Notes: generated by a model not told the origin, from the sequence alone. Positions 16,514-25,674 are shown, numbered from the stretch's first letter. The stretch is DNA of 64,000 bases from Streptomyces sp. NBC_00258 (GCF_036182465.1 NZ_CP108081.1:1302001-1366000), one strand, 5' to 3'. Numbers and translations are program-made.

Positions 16514-17196
16514 GCGCCCCAGCTCCTCTCGCGTTACGCCCTCTGCCGACGGTGCTCGCCGCCGTCGCGCTGGTCGCCGCGGGAACCCTCACCGTCAACG
16601 CCGCACCGGCGCAGGCCGCCGCCTGCAACGGGTACGTCGGGCTCACCTTCGACGACGGCCCGTCCGGCAACACACCGGCCCTGCTCAGCGCGCTCACGCA
16701 GAACGGGCTGCGGGGCACGATGTTCAACCAGGGCCAGTACGCCGCCGCCAACCCGTCCCAGGTACAGGCGCAGGTCAACGCCGGGATGTGGGTCGGCAAC
16801 CACAGCTACACCCACCCACATCTGACCCAGCTCGGTCAGTCTCAGATCGACTCGGAGATCTCCCGGACCCAGCAGGCGATCGCGGCCACGGGCGGCGGTA
16901 CGCCGAAGCTGTTCCGGCCGCCGTACGGCGAGACCAACTCGACGGTCAAAGCAGTCGAGGCCAAGTACGGTCTCACCGAGATCATCTGGGACGTGGACTC
17001 TCAGGACTGGAACGGCGCCGGCACGGATGCCATCGTGCAGGCCGCCGGACGCCTCGGCAACGGCCAGATCATCCTCATGCACGACTGGTCCGCCAACACG
17101 CGGGCCGCGATCCCTCGTATCGCGCAGGGGTTGACCGCCCGCGGCCTGTGCGCCGGCAGAATCTCCCCGCAGACCGGCCGCGCCGTGGCCCCCTGA
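16510..17196 (+). CDS. axeA: Secreted CE4 polysaccharide deacetylase / acetylxylan esterase
   Basis: This 228-aa secreted esterase would remove acetyl groups from xylan so that the coupled xylanase can work. The Sec signal ends near AQA (34-36). The NodB domain shows TFDDG with Asp48/Asp49, the metal site HSYTHPH (His98, His102), RPPYGE and the C-terminal MHD motif. The C-terminal cellulose-binding module known from S. lividans AxeA is missing. The ATGA overlap with the xylanase gene indicates translational coupling. Chitin or peptidoglycan deacetylation is possible for the family but less likely in this context. Confidence 0.92.
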   Translation: MSAPAPLALRPLPTVLAAVALVAAGTLTVNAAPAQAAACNGYVGLTFDDGPSGNTPALLSALTQNGLRGTMFNQGQYAAANPSQVQAQVNAGMWVGNHSYTHPHLTQLGQSQIDSEISRTQQAIAATGGGTPKLFRPPYGETNSTVKAVEAKYGLTEIIWDVDSQDWNGAGTDAIVQAAGRLGNGQIILMHDWSANTRAAIPRIAQGLTARGLCAGRISPQTGRAVAP

Positions 17197-17240
17197 CAGA
17201 TCGCCCGGCGTCCCCCGTACGACCTCTGCGCACCACACAT

Positions 17241-17264
17241 GGGCTGTCGCCCCGGCGACAGCCC
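17241..17264 (+). terminator. Strong hairpin after the esterase
   Basis: GGGCTGTCGC (17241-17250) and GCGACAGCCC (17255-17264) form a perfect 10-bp stem with a 4-nt loop, 45 nt after the esterase stop codon. Confidence 0.75.
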
Positions 17265-17339
17265 ACAGCGACGGCCGGCCCCGCGCCGGCCGTCGTCCTG
17301 TGTCCGCTTCGGATCTCAAAGCCGACGCTGTGCTCGGAT

Positions 17340-17385
17340 CCCCCTTCGAACCAGCCGACGCCGGGGCCGGCTGGTTCGAAGGGGG
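17340..17385. terminator. 18-bp hairpin between convergent genes
   Basis: The arms 17340-17357 and 17368-17385 are perfect reverse complements with a 10-nt loop. It lies 19 nt from the end of the expansin gene, which converges from the right, so it can stop transcripts from both directions. Confidence 0.75.
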
Positions 17386-17403
17386 CCACTGTCGGTGGCG
17401 GAG

Positions 17404-18354
17404 TCAGTGCCGTGCGAACTGGACCCGCGTCGACTGCACAGCTTCCGGCCGCAGAGCGATCCCGTTGATGGTCAGCCGTTCTCCGTAGATGTCGGTGAGC
17501 CTGATCGCGCCGCCGCACCCGCTGCCGTTCGGGGAGAGGAAGTAGTTGTAGTCGGTGCGGGCCAGTTGGCGCCAGCCGCCACTGGTGCGAACCTCAAGCC
17601 GAGCGAGGGGGTTGCGGTGGCCGATGGCCTGAATGCCGCACCAGTAGGGACTGGATCCGTTCTTGTAGCGGATCGAGATCGTGCCCGCCGTGTCGGGGCT
17701 CAACAGACTCCAGGTGATGGCGAGTCGGCCGGTCGAGGTGGGGGCCAGTTTGGCGAAGGCCTGTTCGCTGAGGTCGAGTTGCCCTGGTGCACAGGGCAAC
17801 GGGCATTCGTTGGTGATCCGGACGGTGACGGAGGCGCCGTTCGCCGCGCGGACGAGCACGTAGGCACCGCAGGCCTTGGACGTCTCGTAGTCGGTGGTGT
17901 TCATCGCCGCGATCATCATGTCCCCGCTCGGACCGTACGAGCAGGCACCGTCCCCGACCCCGGCCTCGTAGACGGTGGCGACTCCCTGGTAGGTGTCCTT
18001 GGGCCGAATCCGTCCGGCTTGGGACGACGTGGCAGGAGCCTTCCGCGGGGAGGCTGACGACGGCGCCGCCGAGGTCGCGGAAGCCTTCGGGGTCGCAGTG
18101 CCGGCCGACGGGGACCCGGAGACTGCCGACGGGGAGGGTGTGGAGGGCTTCGTCCCGGGCGATGTCGGCGGGTGAGTCTCCTGGGAGTTGGCGACGGCCG
18201 TGGCCGGGGCCCGCCCGGCCTGCTCCTTGCGGTCCGGCTGCATCGTCATGACCAGGCAGACGAGAAGACCTGTGACGACCAACCCCGTGGTGGCGCCCAC
18301 CATCAGTCGGCGTCTGCGCCTGCGCTGCCGCGCGGCCTGGCGTGTTTCTTGCAT
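17404..18354 (-). CDS. Expansin-like cellulose-loosening protein
   Basis: This is a membrane-anchored or secreted expansin of 316 aa. The N-terminus is Arg-rich with one membrane segment (about residues 18-37). A Ser/Thr/Pro-rich linker (about 55-115) follows, then a double-psi beta-barrel (about 120-215) and a CBM63-like domain. GACSYGPSGDMMIAAMN and the conserved Asp194 in GQLDLSEQAF match bacterial EXLX1-type expansins, as does YWCGIQAIGHRNP. Expansins loosen cellulose without hydrolysis, which fits the cellulase and xylanase neighbours. The ATG at 18354 starts the short basic tail; its ribosome site is weak. Confidence 0.9.
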   Translation of the reverse strand: MQETRQAARQRRRRRRLMVGATTGLVVTGLLVCLVMTMQPDRKEQAGRAPATAVANSQETHPPTSPGTKPSTPSPSAVSGSPSAGTATPKASATSAAPSSASPRKAPATSSQAGRIRPKDTYQGVATVYEAGVGDGACSYGPSGDMMIAAMNTTDYETSKACGAYVLVRAANGASVTVRITNECPLPCAPGQLDLSEQAFAKLAPTSTGRLAITWSLLSPDTAGTISIRYKNGSSPYWCGIQAIGHRNPLARLEVRTSGGWRQLARTDYNYFLSPNGSGCGGAIRLTDIYGERLTINGIALRPEAVQSTRVQFARH

Positions 18355-18537
18355 GTTTTTCCGTTCGGAAGAGCGTGTGAGTGTTGCACTGCTCAGTGGC
18401 CACAGGTGGCGCAAAAGGTTGCCGTCGACTTTTGAGTCGGGCCGGTTCCTGCGACATGAGCAGTCGGGCCGATGAGACCCCGGCCAGGTGCTCCCGTGCT
18501 CCCACCCACCCAAGGGACCTCACCACCTCGGGGCCGA

Positions 18538-18642
18538 TCAGCCAACCTTGGCCATGTTCCACTGCTGCGGGGCGCCGCCGTTGGGAGTCCACAACGGCTC
18601 CAGCCGATTCCACTCCGCCTTCGTCAGATCTCCGCCGCCCAT
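18538..18642 (-). pseudogene. Possible N-terminal scrap of an IS5-type transposase
   Basis: On the minus strand a short frame reads MGGGDLTKAEWNRLEPL, much like the N-terminus of many streptomycete IS5-family transposases (GDLTDAEWxxLEPLLP). Similarity ends after about 18 residues. It may be the scar of an older insertion next to the intact-ended element at 18733. The match is short, so confidence is low. The rest of 18355-18732 shows no gene; it is the promoter region of the expansin. Confidence 0.35.
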
Positions 18643-18732
18643 ACAGTCCGCCTGCCCCCAACACCCCACACACATAGGGAGATCCGGGAGACAGCGCCCA
18701 ACTCTTGCAATGACAAGCGTTGTTGGCACTTA

Positions 18733-19618
18733 CTGATGGTTTCAGAATGAGGTTCGGAGTCGTCTCAAGCAGATGATGCTGCAGGCAAGTTGGAGGAAGC
18801 CCAGGTGGAGATCTGCGCGCTTCTCGTAGCGGATCCGCAGCCGTTTGAACTGGTGCAGCCAGGCAAATGTGCGCTCCACGACCCAACGCGTCTTTCCCAG
18901 GCCGGAGCCGTGCGTGATGCCTTTTCGGGCGAACTTGGGTGTGATGCCGCGAGCCCGGAGAAGGCGGCGGTACTTGTCGTAGTCGTAACCGCGGTCGGCG
19001 AACAGCCGAGTTGGCCGGTGCCTGGGTCGACCGCGGACACCGCGGATGCGGGGTATCGCATCGAGCAGGGGCATCAGCTGGGTGATGTCGTGGCGGTTCC
19101 CGCTGGTCAGTGAGACGCAAAGGGGGTGCCTTGCCGGTCGACGATCAAGTGGTGCTTGCTGCCGGGCCGGGCCCGGTCGACCGGCGAAGGTCCGGTGTGA
19201 GCCCCCCTTTCAGAGCCCTCACGTGCGATCCGTCGATCGCGGCGTCGTCCATGTCCAGCAGACCCGCCGCACGCAGCTCGGCCAGCAGCACCTCGTGCAG
19301 TTGCGGCCAGACACCGGCCTCGGTCCAGTCCCGCAGTCGCCGCCAGGCCGTCACGCCACTGCAGCCGACCTGTTCTGCGGGAACGTCCCGCCAGCTCACG
19401 CTTTTGCACAGCACGTAGACGATGCCTCTGAGCGCAGCCCGGTCATCTGCCGGCAACCGCCCCGGATACCGATGCCGCCGAGGCGGCCGAGCAGGTAAAA
19501 GCGGGGCTACACGTTCCCACAGGTCATCAGGCACAAGTTCAGCAGCCACTCAACCGATCCTGCCGACACAACACCCAACTGCCAAGCCCCACAACGAATG
19601 TCATTCTGAAACGGTCAG
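18733..19618 (-). mobile_element. IS5-family (IS427-like) insertion sequence, 886 bp
   Basis: Both ends carry related terminal inverted repeats: CTGATGGTTTCAGAATGA at 18733 and, read inward from 19618, CTGACCGTTTCAGAATGA. The element is flanked by TTA on each side (18730-18732 and 19619-19621), a 3-bp target duplication. The size and two-frame transposase fit IS5/IS427 elements. It separates the expansin from the fucosidase gene. Ends and duplication look intact, so the insertion is fairly recent, although the transposase is damaged. Confidence 0.85.
18742..19549 (-). pseudogene. IS5-family DDE transposase, frameshifted
   Basis: The protein is spread over three frames. The first part (19549 to about 19197) reads LVPDDLWERVAPLLPARPPR through DMDDAAIDGSHVRALKGG, containing the first catalytic Asp. 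A slip at the AAAGGGGGG run near 19200 continues as AHTGPSPVDRARPGSKHHLI; this is probably the programmed frameshift usual for the group. A second break near 19113-19116 then ends the frame after TPFASH. Restoring one G gives SLTSGNRHDITQLMPLLDAI and the C-terminal DRGYDYDKYRRLL and the YREK-like VVERTFAWLHQFKRLRIRYE motif. The second break looks like a true inactivating deletion. Confidence 0.85.
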
Positions 19619-19621
19619 TTA

Positions 19622-19946
19622 CTGGGCACGGAGGTGGAGTCAAACATGCCATGTCTAGCGGCGGAAGGAGTGCTTAATTTGCCTTATACCGGCTAAAGTT
19701 CCTCCTTGGGGAGTCCTTTCATCCCTCCAAACGGTTGACAGTCCGGTGTTGCATGCCCGAACTTCATGCGTAACACCTGACGCCCGAGACCCATGAATGT
19801 CGCGGCACCTGTGTGCCTTCTCCGTACCAAGCATGTCCTCATGCACTTCGGCGGGCATGCGCTGTCTTTTTCCCCTCAGCCGGAGAGGATTCGGCCTCTT
19901 CCGAACGGTCCGGCGGCGCTGAAGCCACACAAATGGGAGTGAGAGA
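19622..19946 (+). other. Leader of the fucosidase gene
   Basis: No gene is seen in these 325 bases. A perfect -35 hexamer TTGACA lies at 19735-19740 but no good -10 follows at normal spacing. A ribosome site GGGAGTGAGAGA stands directly before the fucosidase ATG. Confidence 0.4.
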
Positions 19947-21890
19947 ATGTCGCCAGGAAACCTGTCCCGCCGTACGCTGCTCGGGGCCGCCGGCGCCGCT
20001 GCCGCCGCGACCGTGTTGCCCGTCGTCCCCGCCTTCTCGGGCCTGGTGTCCGAGGCGGTGGCCGCCGACCCCCAGACCAACCTGAACAACATGGTGGACA
20101 TGCGGTTCGGCATGTTCAACCACTTCAACATGGGCACGTTCACCAACGAGGAGTGGGCCGCCCCGAACCAGAACCCCGCCCTGTTCGCCCCCACGGCCGT
20201 GGACTGTGCCCAGTGGGCGGCCGCCGCCGCGGCGGCGAAGATGAGCTACGGCGTGCTGACGACCAAGCACCACGACGGCTTCTGCCTCTGGCCGACCGCG
20301 TACAACGACTACAACGTCGCCAACAGCACCTACAAGCAGGACATCGTCGCCCAGTACGTCGACGCGTTCCGGGCCAAGGGCCTGAAGGTGGGCCTGTACT
20401 TCTCGATCTGGGACCGCACCTACAGCGTGCAGGCGTACGACACCCGCCACGGCGTCGCCGCCGACCAGACGATCCAGCCCGGTGATCTCACCTACATGCT
20501 GAACCAGATCACCGAACTGCTCACCGACTACGGCACCATCGACATGTTCATCACCGATGGCTACGCGTGGCAGATGGGCCAGCAGGCCGTCTCGTACCAG
20601 CGAATACGCGAGCACGTGAAATCGCTCCAGCCGGACATCGTCATGATCGACCACGGCGGGTTGCCGGTACCGTTCCTCGGCGACGCGATCTATTTCGAGG
20701 AGCCGCTGGGCATCACCTCGCCGCCCGGAAACACCTATGCCTCCATGCAGGGACAGACGATCAGCAACGGATGGTTCTGGCATCCGTCCACGCCGAACGA
20801 AGACCTGATGAGCAAGGCGTCGGTCCTGTCCCACCTGGCGGACCTGGAACCGAACTACACCTCGTTCATCCTCAATTGCCCGCCCAACCGCAACGGCAAG
20901 CTGGATGCCAACGTGGTCACTCGGCTCGCTGAAATCGGTGCAGCATGGAGCCCCGACACTTCCAGGGCACCCTTGCCGACGCAGATGCCACGCGCCGAGC
21001 ACCCCGTGACACCCGTCAGCGCCTACGCGACCGGATTCCATACCGGCGAGGGCCCGATGAACGCGATCGACGGGCTGAGCGACAAAGGCTTCGAAACCTG
21101 TTGGTCGACATGGGGACTGCCCCTGTCCCTGCCTCACTCGATCACGATCGACCTGGGCGGGGTATGGAGTGACGTCTCGACCCTGGAGTACCTGCCCAAG
21201 CAGTGGAACCGCAGCAACTCCACCGACGGCGACATCACTTCGTACACCATCTCCACGAGCACCGACGGCACGACCTTCACCCAGGTCGCCACCGGCTCCT
21301 GGACCGGCGACCGAGCCACCAAGGTGGCCGAGTGGAGCACCAGGAATGTTGGTTTCGTGCGGATTCAGGCCACCGCCGGAACCGGCGGATACGTCAACGT
21401 GGGCGGCATCCGGATCGGCGGCAGAACCGCCAAGCCAACCCTGTTGTCGCGTGTCCTGCCGGGCAACGGAACTGTCTATCGCCTGGTCAACCGCAACAGT
21501 GGGCAAGTGGCCGACGTGAGCGGGAACGGAACCACCAATGGCACCGGAATCCTCCAGTGGCCCTGGCTCAACCAGGCCAATCAGAAGTGGACCTTCACCT
21601 CCACGGGTGACGGGTACTACAAGATCAAGAGCGTCAGCAGCGGCAAACTCATGGAAGTGGCCGACCTCTCGCGTGCAGACGGCGGCAAGGTGGGCATCTG
21701 GTCGGACGACAGTGTCTTCCAACAGCACTGGGCGGTGACGCCCACGGGTGACGGCTACCACTACCTCACCAACCGGCTCAGCGGACTGTCACTCAACGTC
21801 GACGGCGCCTCCACCGCCAATGGCGCCGCCATCGAGCAGGAGACGTACAACCGGGCCTCCCAGCAGGAGTGGCAGATCACCGCCCTTTGA
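19947..21890 (+). CDS. Tat-exported GH29 alpha-L-fucosidase with F5/8C and ricin-type modules
   Basis: This 647-aa enzyme would release L-fucose from xyloglucan or glycans outside the cell. The signal NLSRRTLLGAAGAAAAA is a classic Tat peptide, cut near AVAA (38-41). The GH29 domain (about 42-350) shows FGMFNHFNMG, TTKHHDGFCLWP and the likely nucleophile Asp204 in MFITDGYAW. A discoidin (F5/8 type C) domain follows at about 360-495, then a ricin-type beta-trefoil (about 505-647) with repeated Q-x-W motifs (NQKW, QQHW, QQEW). Both add-on domains probably bind sugars. It stands alone, with no fucose catabolic genes beside it. Confidence 0.93.
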   Translation: MSPGNLSRRTLLGAAGAAAAATVLPVVPAFSGLVSEAVAADPQTNLNNMVDMRFGMFNHFNMGTFTNEEWAAPNQNPALFAPTAVDCAQWAAAAAAAKMSYGVLTTKHHDGFCLWPTAYNDYNVANSTYKQDIVAQYVDAFRAKGLKVGLYFSIWDRTYSVQAYDTRHGVAADQTIQPGDLTYMLNQITELLTDYGTIDMFITDGYAWQMGQQAVSYQRIREHVKSLQPDIVMIDHGGLPVPFLGDAIYFEEPLGITSPPGNTYASMQGQTISNGWFWHPSTPNEDLMSKASVLSHLADLEPNYTSFILNCPPNRNGKLDANVVTRLAEIGAAWSPDTSRAPLPTQMPRAEHPVTPVSAYATGFHTGEGPMNAIDGLSDKGFETCWSTWGLPLSLPHSITIDLGGVWSDVSTLEYLPKQWNRSNSTDGDITSYTISTSTDGTTFTQVATGSWTGDRATKVAEWSTRNVGFVRIQATAGTGGYVNVGGIRIGGRTAKPTLLSRVLPGNGTVYRLVNRNSGQVADVSGNGTTNGTGILQWPWLNQANQKWTFTSTGDGYYKIKSVSSGKLMEVADLSRADGGKVGIWSDDSVFQQHWAVTPTGDGYHYLTNRLSGLSLNVDGASTANGAAIEQETYNRASQQEWQITAL

Positions 21891-22048
21891 TGCCTCGCTT
21901 CACATCACTCCATCGCAGGCGACCTGCAATCCTTGAGGTCCACGAGGCCTCCGTCCAACGGCGCCGAGCCAGTTCAGTAGCGCCGAATGGGGCGCCGGCG
22001 GGAGGGTTGCTGCGCACCAACTCGGTCTGCACAGGGCGGCGCCCGTCC

Positions 22049-22771
22049 TCACTTCCGCCGTGCCGTCCCGGAGAGCAGGGCTTCGCCTGAGCCCAGGTAC
22101 TCCCTCAGCCAGCGCTCGGTGTTGCTCACATGCAGCAGTGCTGCGGCCTGGCCGAGGGCGGCATCACGGTTGGACAGTGCGTCAAAAATCGCCTCGTGCT
22201 CTGCGAGGGTGCGGTCTGCGGCCTGGATGTCGACCAGGCCGTGCCAGATGCGGGCGCGCAGCGTGCGGCCGGAGATGGCCTCCAGGAGCGTGAGCAGCGT
22301 CTCGTTGCCCGTGGCGGAGACGACGGCGTGGTGGAAGGCCGCGTCGTGCACGTTGAGCCGTTCGACGTCGTCGCGGGCCTCGCGCATGGCGTCCAGATGC
22401 TTCTTCACTTCGGCGAGCTGATCGTCGGAGATCCGCGTGGCGGCGAGCGCGGTGGCGACCGGTTCGAGAAGCCGGCGTACCTCCATGAGGTCCTGCAGCG
22501 CGCCTGAGTCGCCCTGCATCAGCTCCACCGCACCGCCGAGCCCCTCCAGGAGCAGGCTCGGCTGCAGGCTGGTCACATACGTGCCGTCGCCCCGCCGGAC
22601 CTCCAGGACTCGCGCCACGGCCAACGCCTTGACCGCTTCACGGGCGAGGTTGCGGGACAGGCCGAGCTGTGCGGCCAGGTCCGGCTCAGGAGGGAGCCTC
22701 GAGCCCGGAGGAAGGGCACCGGTCCGGATCAGCTCACGGATCTGTTCGATGGCCTTGTCCGTCAAAGACAA
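22049..22771 (-). CDS. GntR/FadR-family transcriptional regulator
   Basis: This 240-aa regulator has the N-terminal winged helix IRELIRTGALPPGSRLPPEPDLAAQLGLSRNLAREAVKAL (two adjoining motifs of one helix-turn-helix) and a helical FCD effector domain from about residue 95, with HDAAFHHAVVSATGNETL. The start is a TTG at 22771 with GAAGGAG upstream. It faces away from the hydrolase operon and converges on the fucosidase gene. The FCD class senses organic acids or sugar acids. Its target cannot be told from the sequence. Confidence 0.9.
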   Translation of the reverse strand: MSLTDKAIEQIRELIRTGALPPGSRLPPEPDLAAQLGLSRNLAREAVKALAVARVLEVRRGDGTYVTSLQPSLLLEGLGGAVELMQGDSGALQDLMEVRRLLEPVATALAATRISDDQLAEVKKHLDAMREARDDVERLNVHDAAFHHAVVSATGNETLLTLLEAISGRTLRARIWHGLVDIQAADRTLAEHEAIFDALSNRDAALGQAAALLHVSNTERWLREYLGSGEALLSGTARRK

Positions 22772-23051
22772 CGCGAACTCCTTCCGTGAACGATTCAGCG
22801 GGCACGTCCCACCTGATCAGGTCCTGGCTCTGAGCGCGAAGATCACCCTGGAGACCTTCTGGGACGTGCCCACGACCAAGTTCGACGTTCCTTGCCACCT
22901 GCTCGCGATTCCGCATGCCCTGGGTGACGTTGATGATAGTCGGATGTACGGAAAGGCCATGGCTGCGGCCGGAAGCGCAATGGAACGACGCCCGGGAAAA
23001 CCAACTCCGCTCGTTTACGGGGGCGACGGCCGCCCGGTGCTGTCCGAGCCG

Positions 23052-23873
23052 TCAGGCGCCGACGTCAGCGCGTGAGACGAGGTCCGCGATACGGGCCCAC
23101 ATCTGCGGCGGGTTGGAGTACATCGGGAAGTGCGCGCAGTGGCTGATCTCGACGAGCTCGACGCCACCTTCGGCCAGGGCGGGGAGGTAGGACAGCGTGC
23201 TGTTCTGCTCCCCGTACATGAACGTCTTCGGCGCGGGGAGCCCGAGGAACCGGTCGAGCAGCTTGCCGTGGTCGGAGAGGTCGACCATGGACTCGAAGAT
23301 GGCCCTGACCGCTGCGGCCCGGACCTTGTGCGGAAGGCTCGACGCGTACAGGGCGCCGCCGTAGAAGCGGGAGCCGCCGACGCGTTCGGCGAACCGGGCC
23401 AGGAACTCGTCGGGGTCGTCCTGGGAGTGAGTGACGATCTGCCGGCTGAGGAAGCAGTCCTCTGGTGCGATGTTGCCCTCGATGTTGGTGAAGCTCGCGA
23501 CCCTGCCGGGGTCACCGTCGGCGAGCAGGAGCGCCGTCAGGCCGCCCATCGAGTGCCCGACGACGTGGAACCGGTCGATCTGCCGGGCCCTCAGGACCCG
23601 TTCGGCGACGGAGACGAGGAAGGGGATGGAGACGGCGGTGAGGTCCGCGCAGGTGCTGTCTCCGCAGCCGGGCGCGTCGTAGGCCAGTACAGGCCGGTCG
23701 GCCAGTGCGGTCTGATGGACGACATCCGCGTAGTCCTCCTTCGTCGAGCCGAAGCCGTGCAGGAACACCAGGGGCGTGCCGGTCCCACCACGGTGAAGGC
23801 CGGACACCTCGACGCGCGTCGCGCCGACGGTGAGGGAGAGCGTGAAGCGTTCGAGCTTCCTCACCGGGCTCAT
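23052..23873 (-). CDS. Alpha/beta hydrolase
   Basis: This 273-aa hydrolase has the family's oxyanion motif VFLHGFGS and the nucleophile elbow VGHSMGG with Ser108. A late His lies in ISHCAHFPMYSNP near residue 250. The cap region is small. The length is typical of C-C bond or ester hydrolases such as MhpC/PcaD, but the substrate cannot be read from the motifs. Its ATG at 23873 overlaps the aminotransferase stop by 4 nt, making it the last gene of a five-gene coupled operon. The 280 bases after its upstream neighbour GntR (22772-23051) hold no supported gene. Confidence 0.88.
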   Translation of the reverse strand: MSPVRKLERFTLSLTVGATRVEVSGLHRGGTGTPLVFLHGFGSTKEDYADVVHQTALADRPVLAYDAPGCGDSTCADLTAVSIPFLVSVAERVLRARQIDRFHVVGHSMGGLTALLLADGDPGRVASFTNIEGNIAPEDCFLSRQIVTHSQDDPDEFLARFAERVGGSRFYGGALYASSLPHKVRAAAVRAIFESMVDLSDHGKLLDRFLGLPAPKTFMYGEQNSTLSYLPALAEGGVELVEISHCAHFPMYSNPPQMWARIADLVSRADVGA

Positions 23874-25063
23874 CGGACCTCCTCCAACTGTTGCGCAGCC
23901 GTCTCATACGCCGTGGATCCGAAGGCGGTCCGCAGTCGCTCGATCGCGGTGATCAGCGTGTCGTCGTCGACAGCGAAGCACACGCGAATGCGTCCGGGCG
24001 CGTTGAACGCCTCGCCGGGTACGACCGCGAGATGGACCGTGTCGAGGAGCCATGCGGCGAGGTCGGTGCCGCTGGTCCAGCCGCGGTCGCGGAGCAGTTC
24101 GCTGACGTCGGGGAAGGCGAACATGCCGCCGTCGGGCAGCGGGCAGTCGATGCCGTCGATCCCGTTCAGCGCCTCCACCAGCAGCGTGCGCCGGCGCCGG
24201 TAGTCGCGGGCGGCCTCGACAGGGGTGCCGGTGTCGCCCAGGGCGGCGAGGGCGGCCAGCTGGTTGACCGTCGGGACATGGGTGATGGTGCGGGACACGT
24301 GCCGTCGCGCCGAGGCGATGACCTCCGGTGGGGCCGCGAGCCAGCCGACGCGCCAGCCGGTCATGGCGTGCTCCTTGGACACTCCGCCGACGACGACGGT
24401 ACGGTCACGCGACTGCGGAGCCACCCGCAGGATCGACCGGTAGGTCCCCGTGCAGTCGAAGGCCCGGTAGATGTCGTCGCTGATGACCCAGATGCCGTGC
24501 TGCCGCGCCCAGTCGGCGATCTCCCTCAGCCGGGCCTCGGGGTGGACGGCGCCGGTGGGGTTGCCCGGGCTGGAAAGAATCACCGCCCGTGTGCGCGGGC
24601 CACGGCGGCGGTCGAGCGCCTCGGCCGAGAGCCGGAACTCCTCGTCGGTGGCGACCGGGACGGCGACACCGCCGGCGGCGGTGACGACTTCGGCGTGCCC
24701 GGGCCAGCCGGGTGCGGCGACCAGGACCTCGTCACCGGCGTCGATCAGGGCCTGGGTGGCGAGGAAGAGGGCGTGCTTCGCGCCGAGGGCGATCTGCATG
24801 CCGTCCGCGCTCCAGGAGAGCCCGGTGTCACCGGCGACGGTGGTGGCTACGAGCGCACGCAGGGCGGGGTCGCCCTGGGCCGTCCCGTAGTGGTGGGTGG
24901 CGGGGTCGCGAACCGCGGCCACGGCGGCCTCCACCACCGCGGCACTGCTGGCCGCCTGGGGTTCACCGGCGGCGAGCGTGATGACGTCCGCACCTTGGGC
25001 CCGTAGCGCTTCGGCCCGCGCGGCCACGGCGAAGATCGGGTTGTTGGTCATGGGTGTCGTCAC
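23870..25063 (-). CDS. PLP-dependent class I/II aminotransferase
   Basis: This 397-aa fold-type I aminotransferase resembles AspC/aromatic aminotransferases. The N-terminal part has ITLAAGEPQ, HHYGTAQGDPALR and SSPGNPTGAV. The PLP-binding lysine is Lys230 in VGGVSKEHAMTGWRVGW, and the carboxylate-binding Arg lies in GRIRVCFAV. I chose GTG at 25063 because it overlaps the preceding stop (GTGA); an ATG at 25051 is the alternative. The substrate amino acid is unknown. With three RraA-like genes upstream it may feed an oxo-acid into a pyruvate aldolase reaction. Confidence 0.9.
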   Translation of the reverse strand: MTTPMTNNPIFAVAARAEALRAQGADVITLAAGEPQAASSAAVVEAAVAAVRDPATHHYGTAQGDPALRALVATTVAGDTGLSWSADGMQIALGAKHALFLATQALIDAGDEVLVAAPGWPGHAEVVTAAGGVAVPVATDEEFRLSAEALDRRRGPRTRAVILSSPGNPTGAVHPEARLREIADWARQHGIWVISDDIYRAFDCTGTYRSILRVAPQSRDRTVVVGGVSKEHAMTGWRVGWLAAPPEVIASARRHVSRTITHVPTVNQLAALAALGDTGTPVEAARDYRRRRTLLVEALNGIDGIDCPLPDGGMFAFPDVSELLRDRGWTSGTDLAAWLLDTVHLAVVPGEAFNAPGRIRVCFAVDDDTLITAIERLRTAFGSTAYETAAQQLEEVR

Positions 25064-25674
25064 CGCCCGGCAGCTTCGAAGTTGTTGTACAGGTCGAGGG
25101 TGTTGCGGCCTTCCCGAAGCTGCTTCATCAGCTCGTTCTCGTGGGCCACGCGCGCGTCGGCACGGTCGAGGATCCGCTCGCTGCCGGACGCCGGAAGCGC
25201 CACGACTCCGTCGATGTCGCCGACGACCAGGTCTCCGGTGTGGACCGTGACGCCACCGACCTCGACGGGACGCCCGAGAACGCCGCGGAAGTCCTTGCGG
25301 GTGCCGAGGACGGAGTTGTTGCGCGAGAAGACCGGGAAGCCGAGCGTCTCTGTCTCCGCCGCGTCGCGGACGCCGCCGTCGATGAGCAGGCCCGCGATCC
25401 CGCGCTGCTGGGCGGCCACCGTCAGGATCTCGCCCCAGTGGCCGAAGCGGGCGCCGCCGAGGTCGGCGACCAGGACCGACCCGGACGGGGCCCGCAGTAC
25501 GGCGTGGTGCAGGGCGAGGTTGTCACCACCGGCGCCCTGCACGGTGAACGCCGGGCCGCACAGCCGGGCACCGGCCCACAGCGACCGGATCTCCGGGGAC
25601 AGGGCCACGGGCGGTCCGGACGCCTCGGACAGGGTCGCACTGGAGTGGCCGCGGGCGAGGTCGTGCATGCTCAC
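25060..25674 (-). CDS. RraA-like protein / HMG aldolase family (third copy)
   Basis: This 204-aa member of the RraA/4-hydroxy-4-methyl-2-oxoglutarate aldolase family is the third in a tandem set. It has the metal and substrate motif GIAGLLIDGGVRDAAE with the Arg-Asp pair, and DLGGARFGHWGEIL. The GTG at 25674 overlaps the previous stop by 4 nt; an in-frame ATG lies two codons later. Aldolase members make pyruvate plus an oxo-acid; RraA itself inhibits RNase E. Genetic context favours a catabolic enzyme here. Confidence 0.87.
   Translation of the reverse strand: MSMHDLARGHSSATLSEASGPPVALSPEIRSLWAGARLCGPAFTVQGAGGDNLALHHAVLRAPSGSVLVADLGGARFGHWGEILTVAAQQRGIAGLLIDGGVRDAAETETLGFPVFSRNNSVLGTRKDFRGVLGRPVEVGGVTVHTGDLVVGDIDGVVALPASGSERILDRADARVAHENELMKQLREGRNTLDLYNNFEAAGR

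Noticed and set aside
19735..19763. Strong promoter for the fucosidase from TTGACA at 19735
   Set aside because: No TAnnnT-like -10 lies 16-18 nt downstream, so it is noted only as a possible -35.
22437..23075. Plus-strand frame running from inside the GntR gene to the hydrolase gene
   Set aside because: A stretch such as FWDVPTTKFDVPCHLLAIPH looked protein-like, but it has no ribosome site, spans an antisense gene and matches no family I know.
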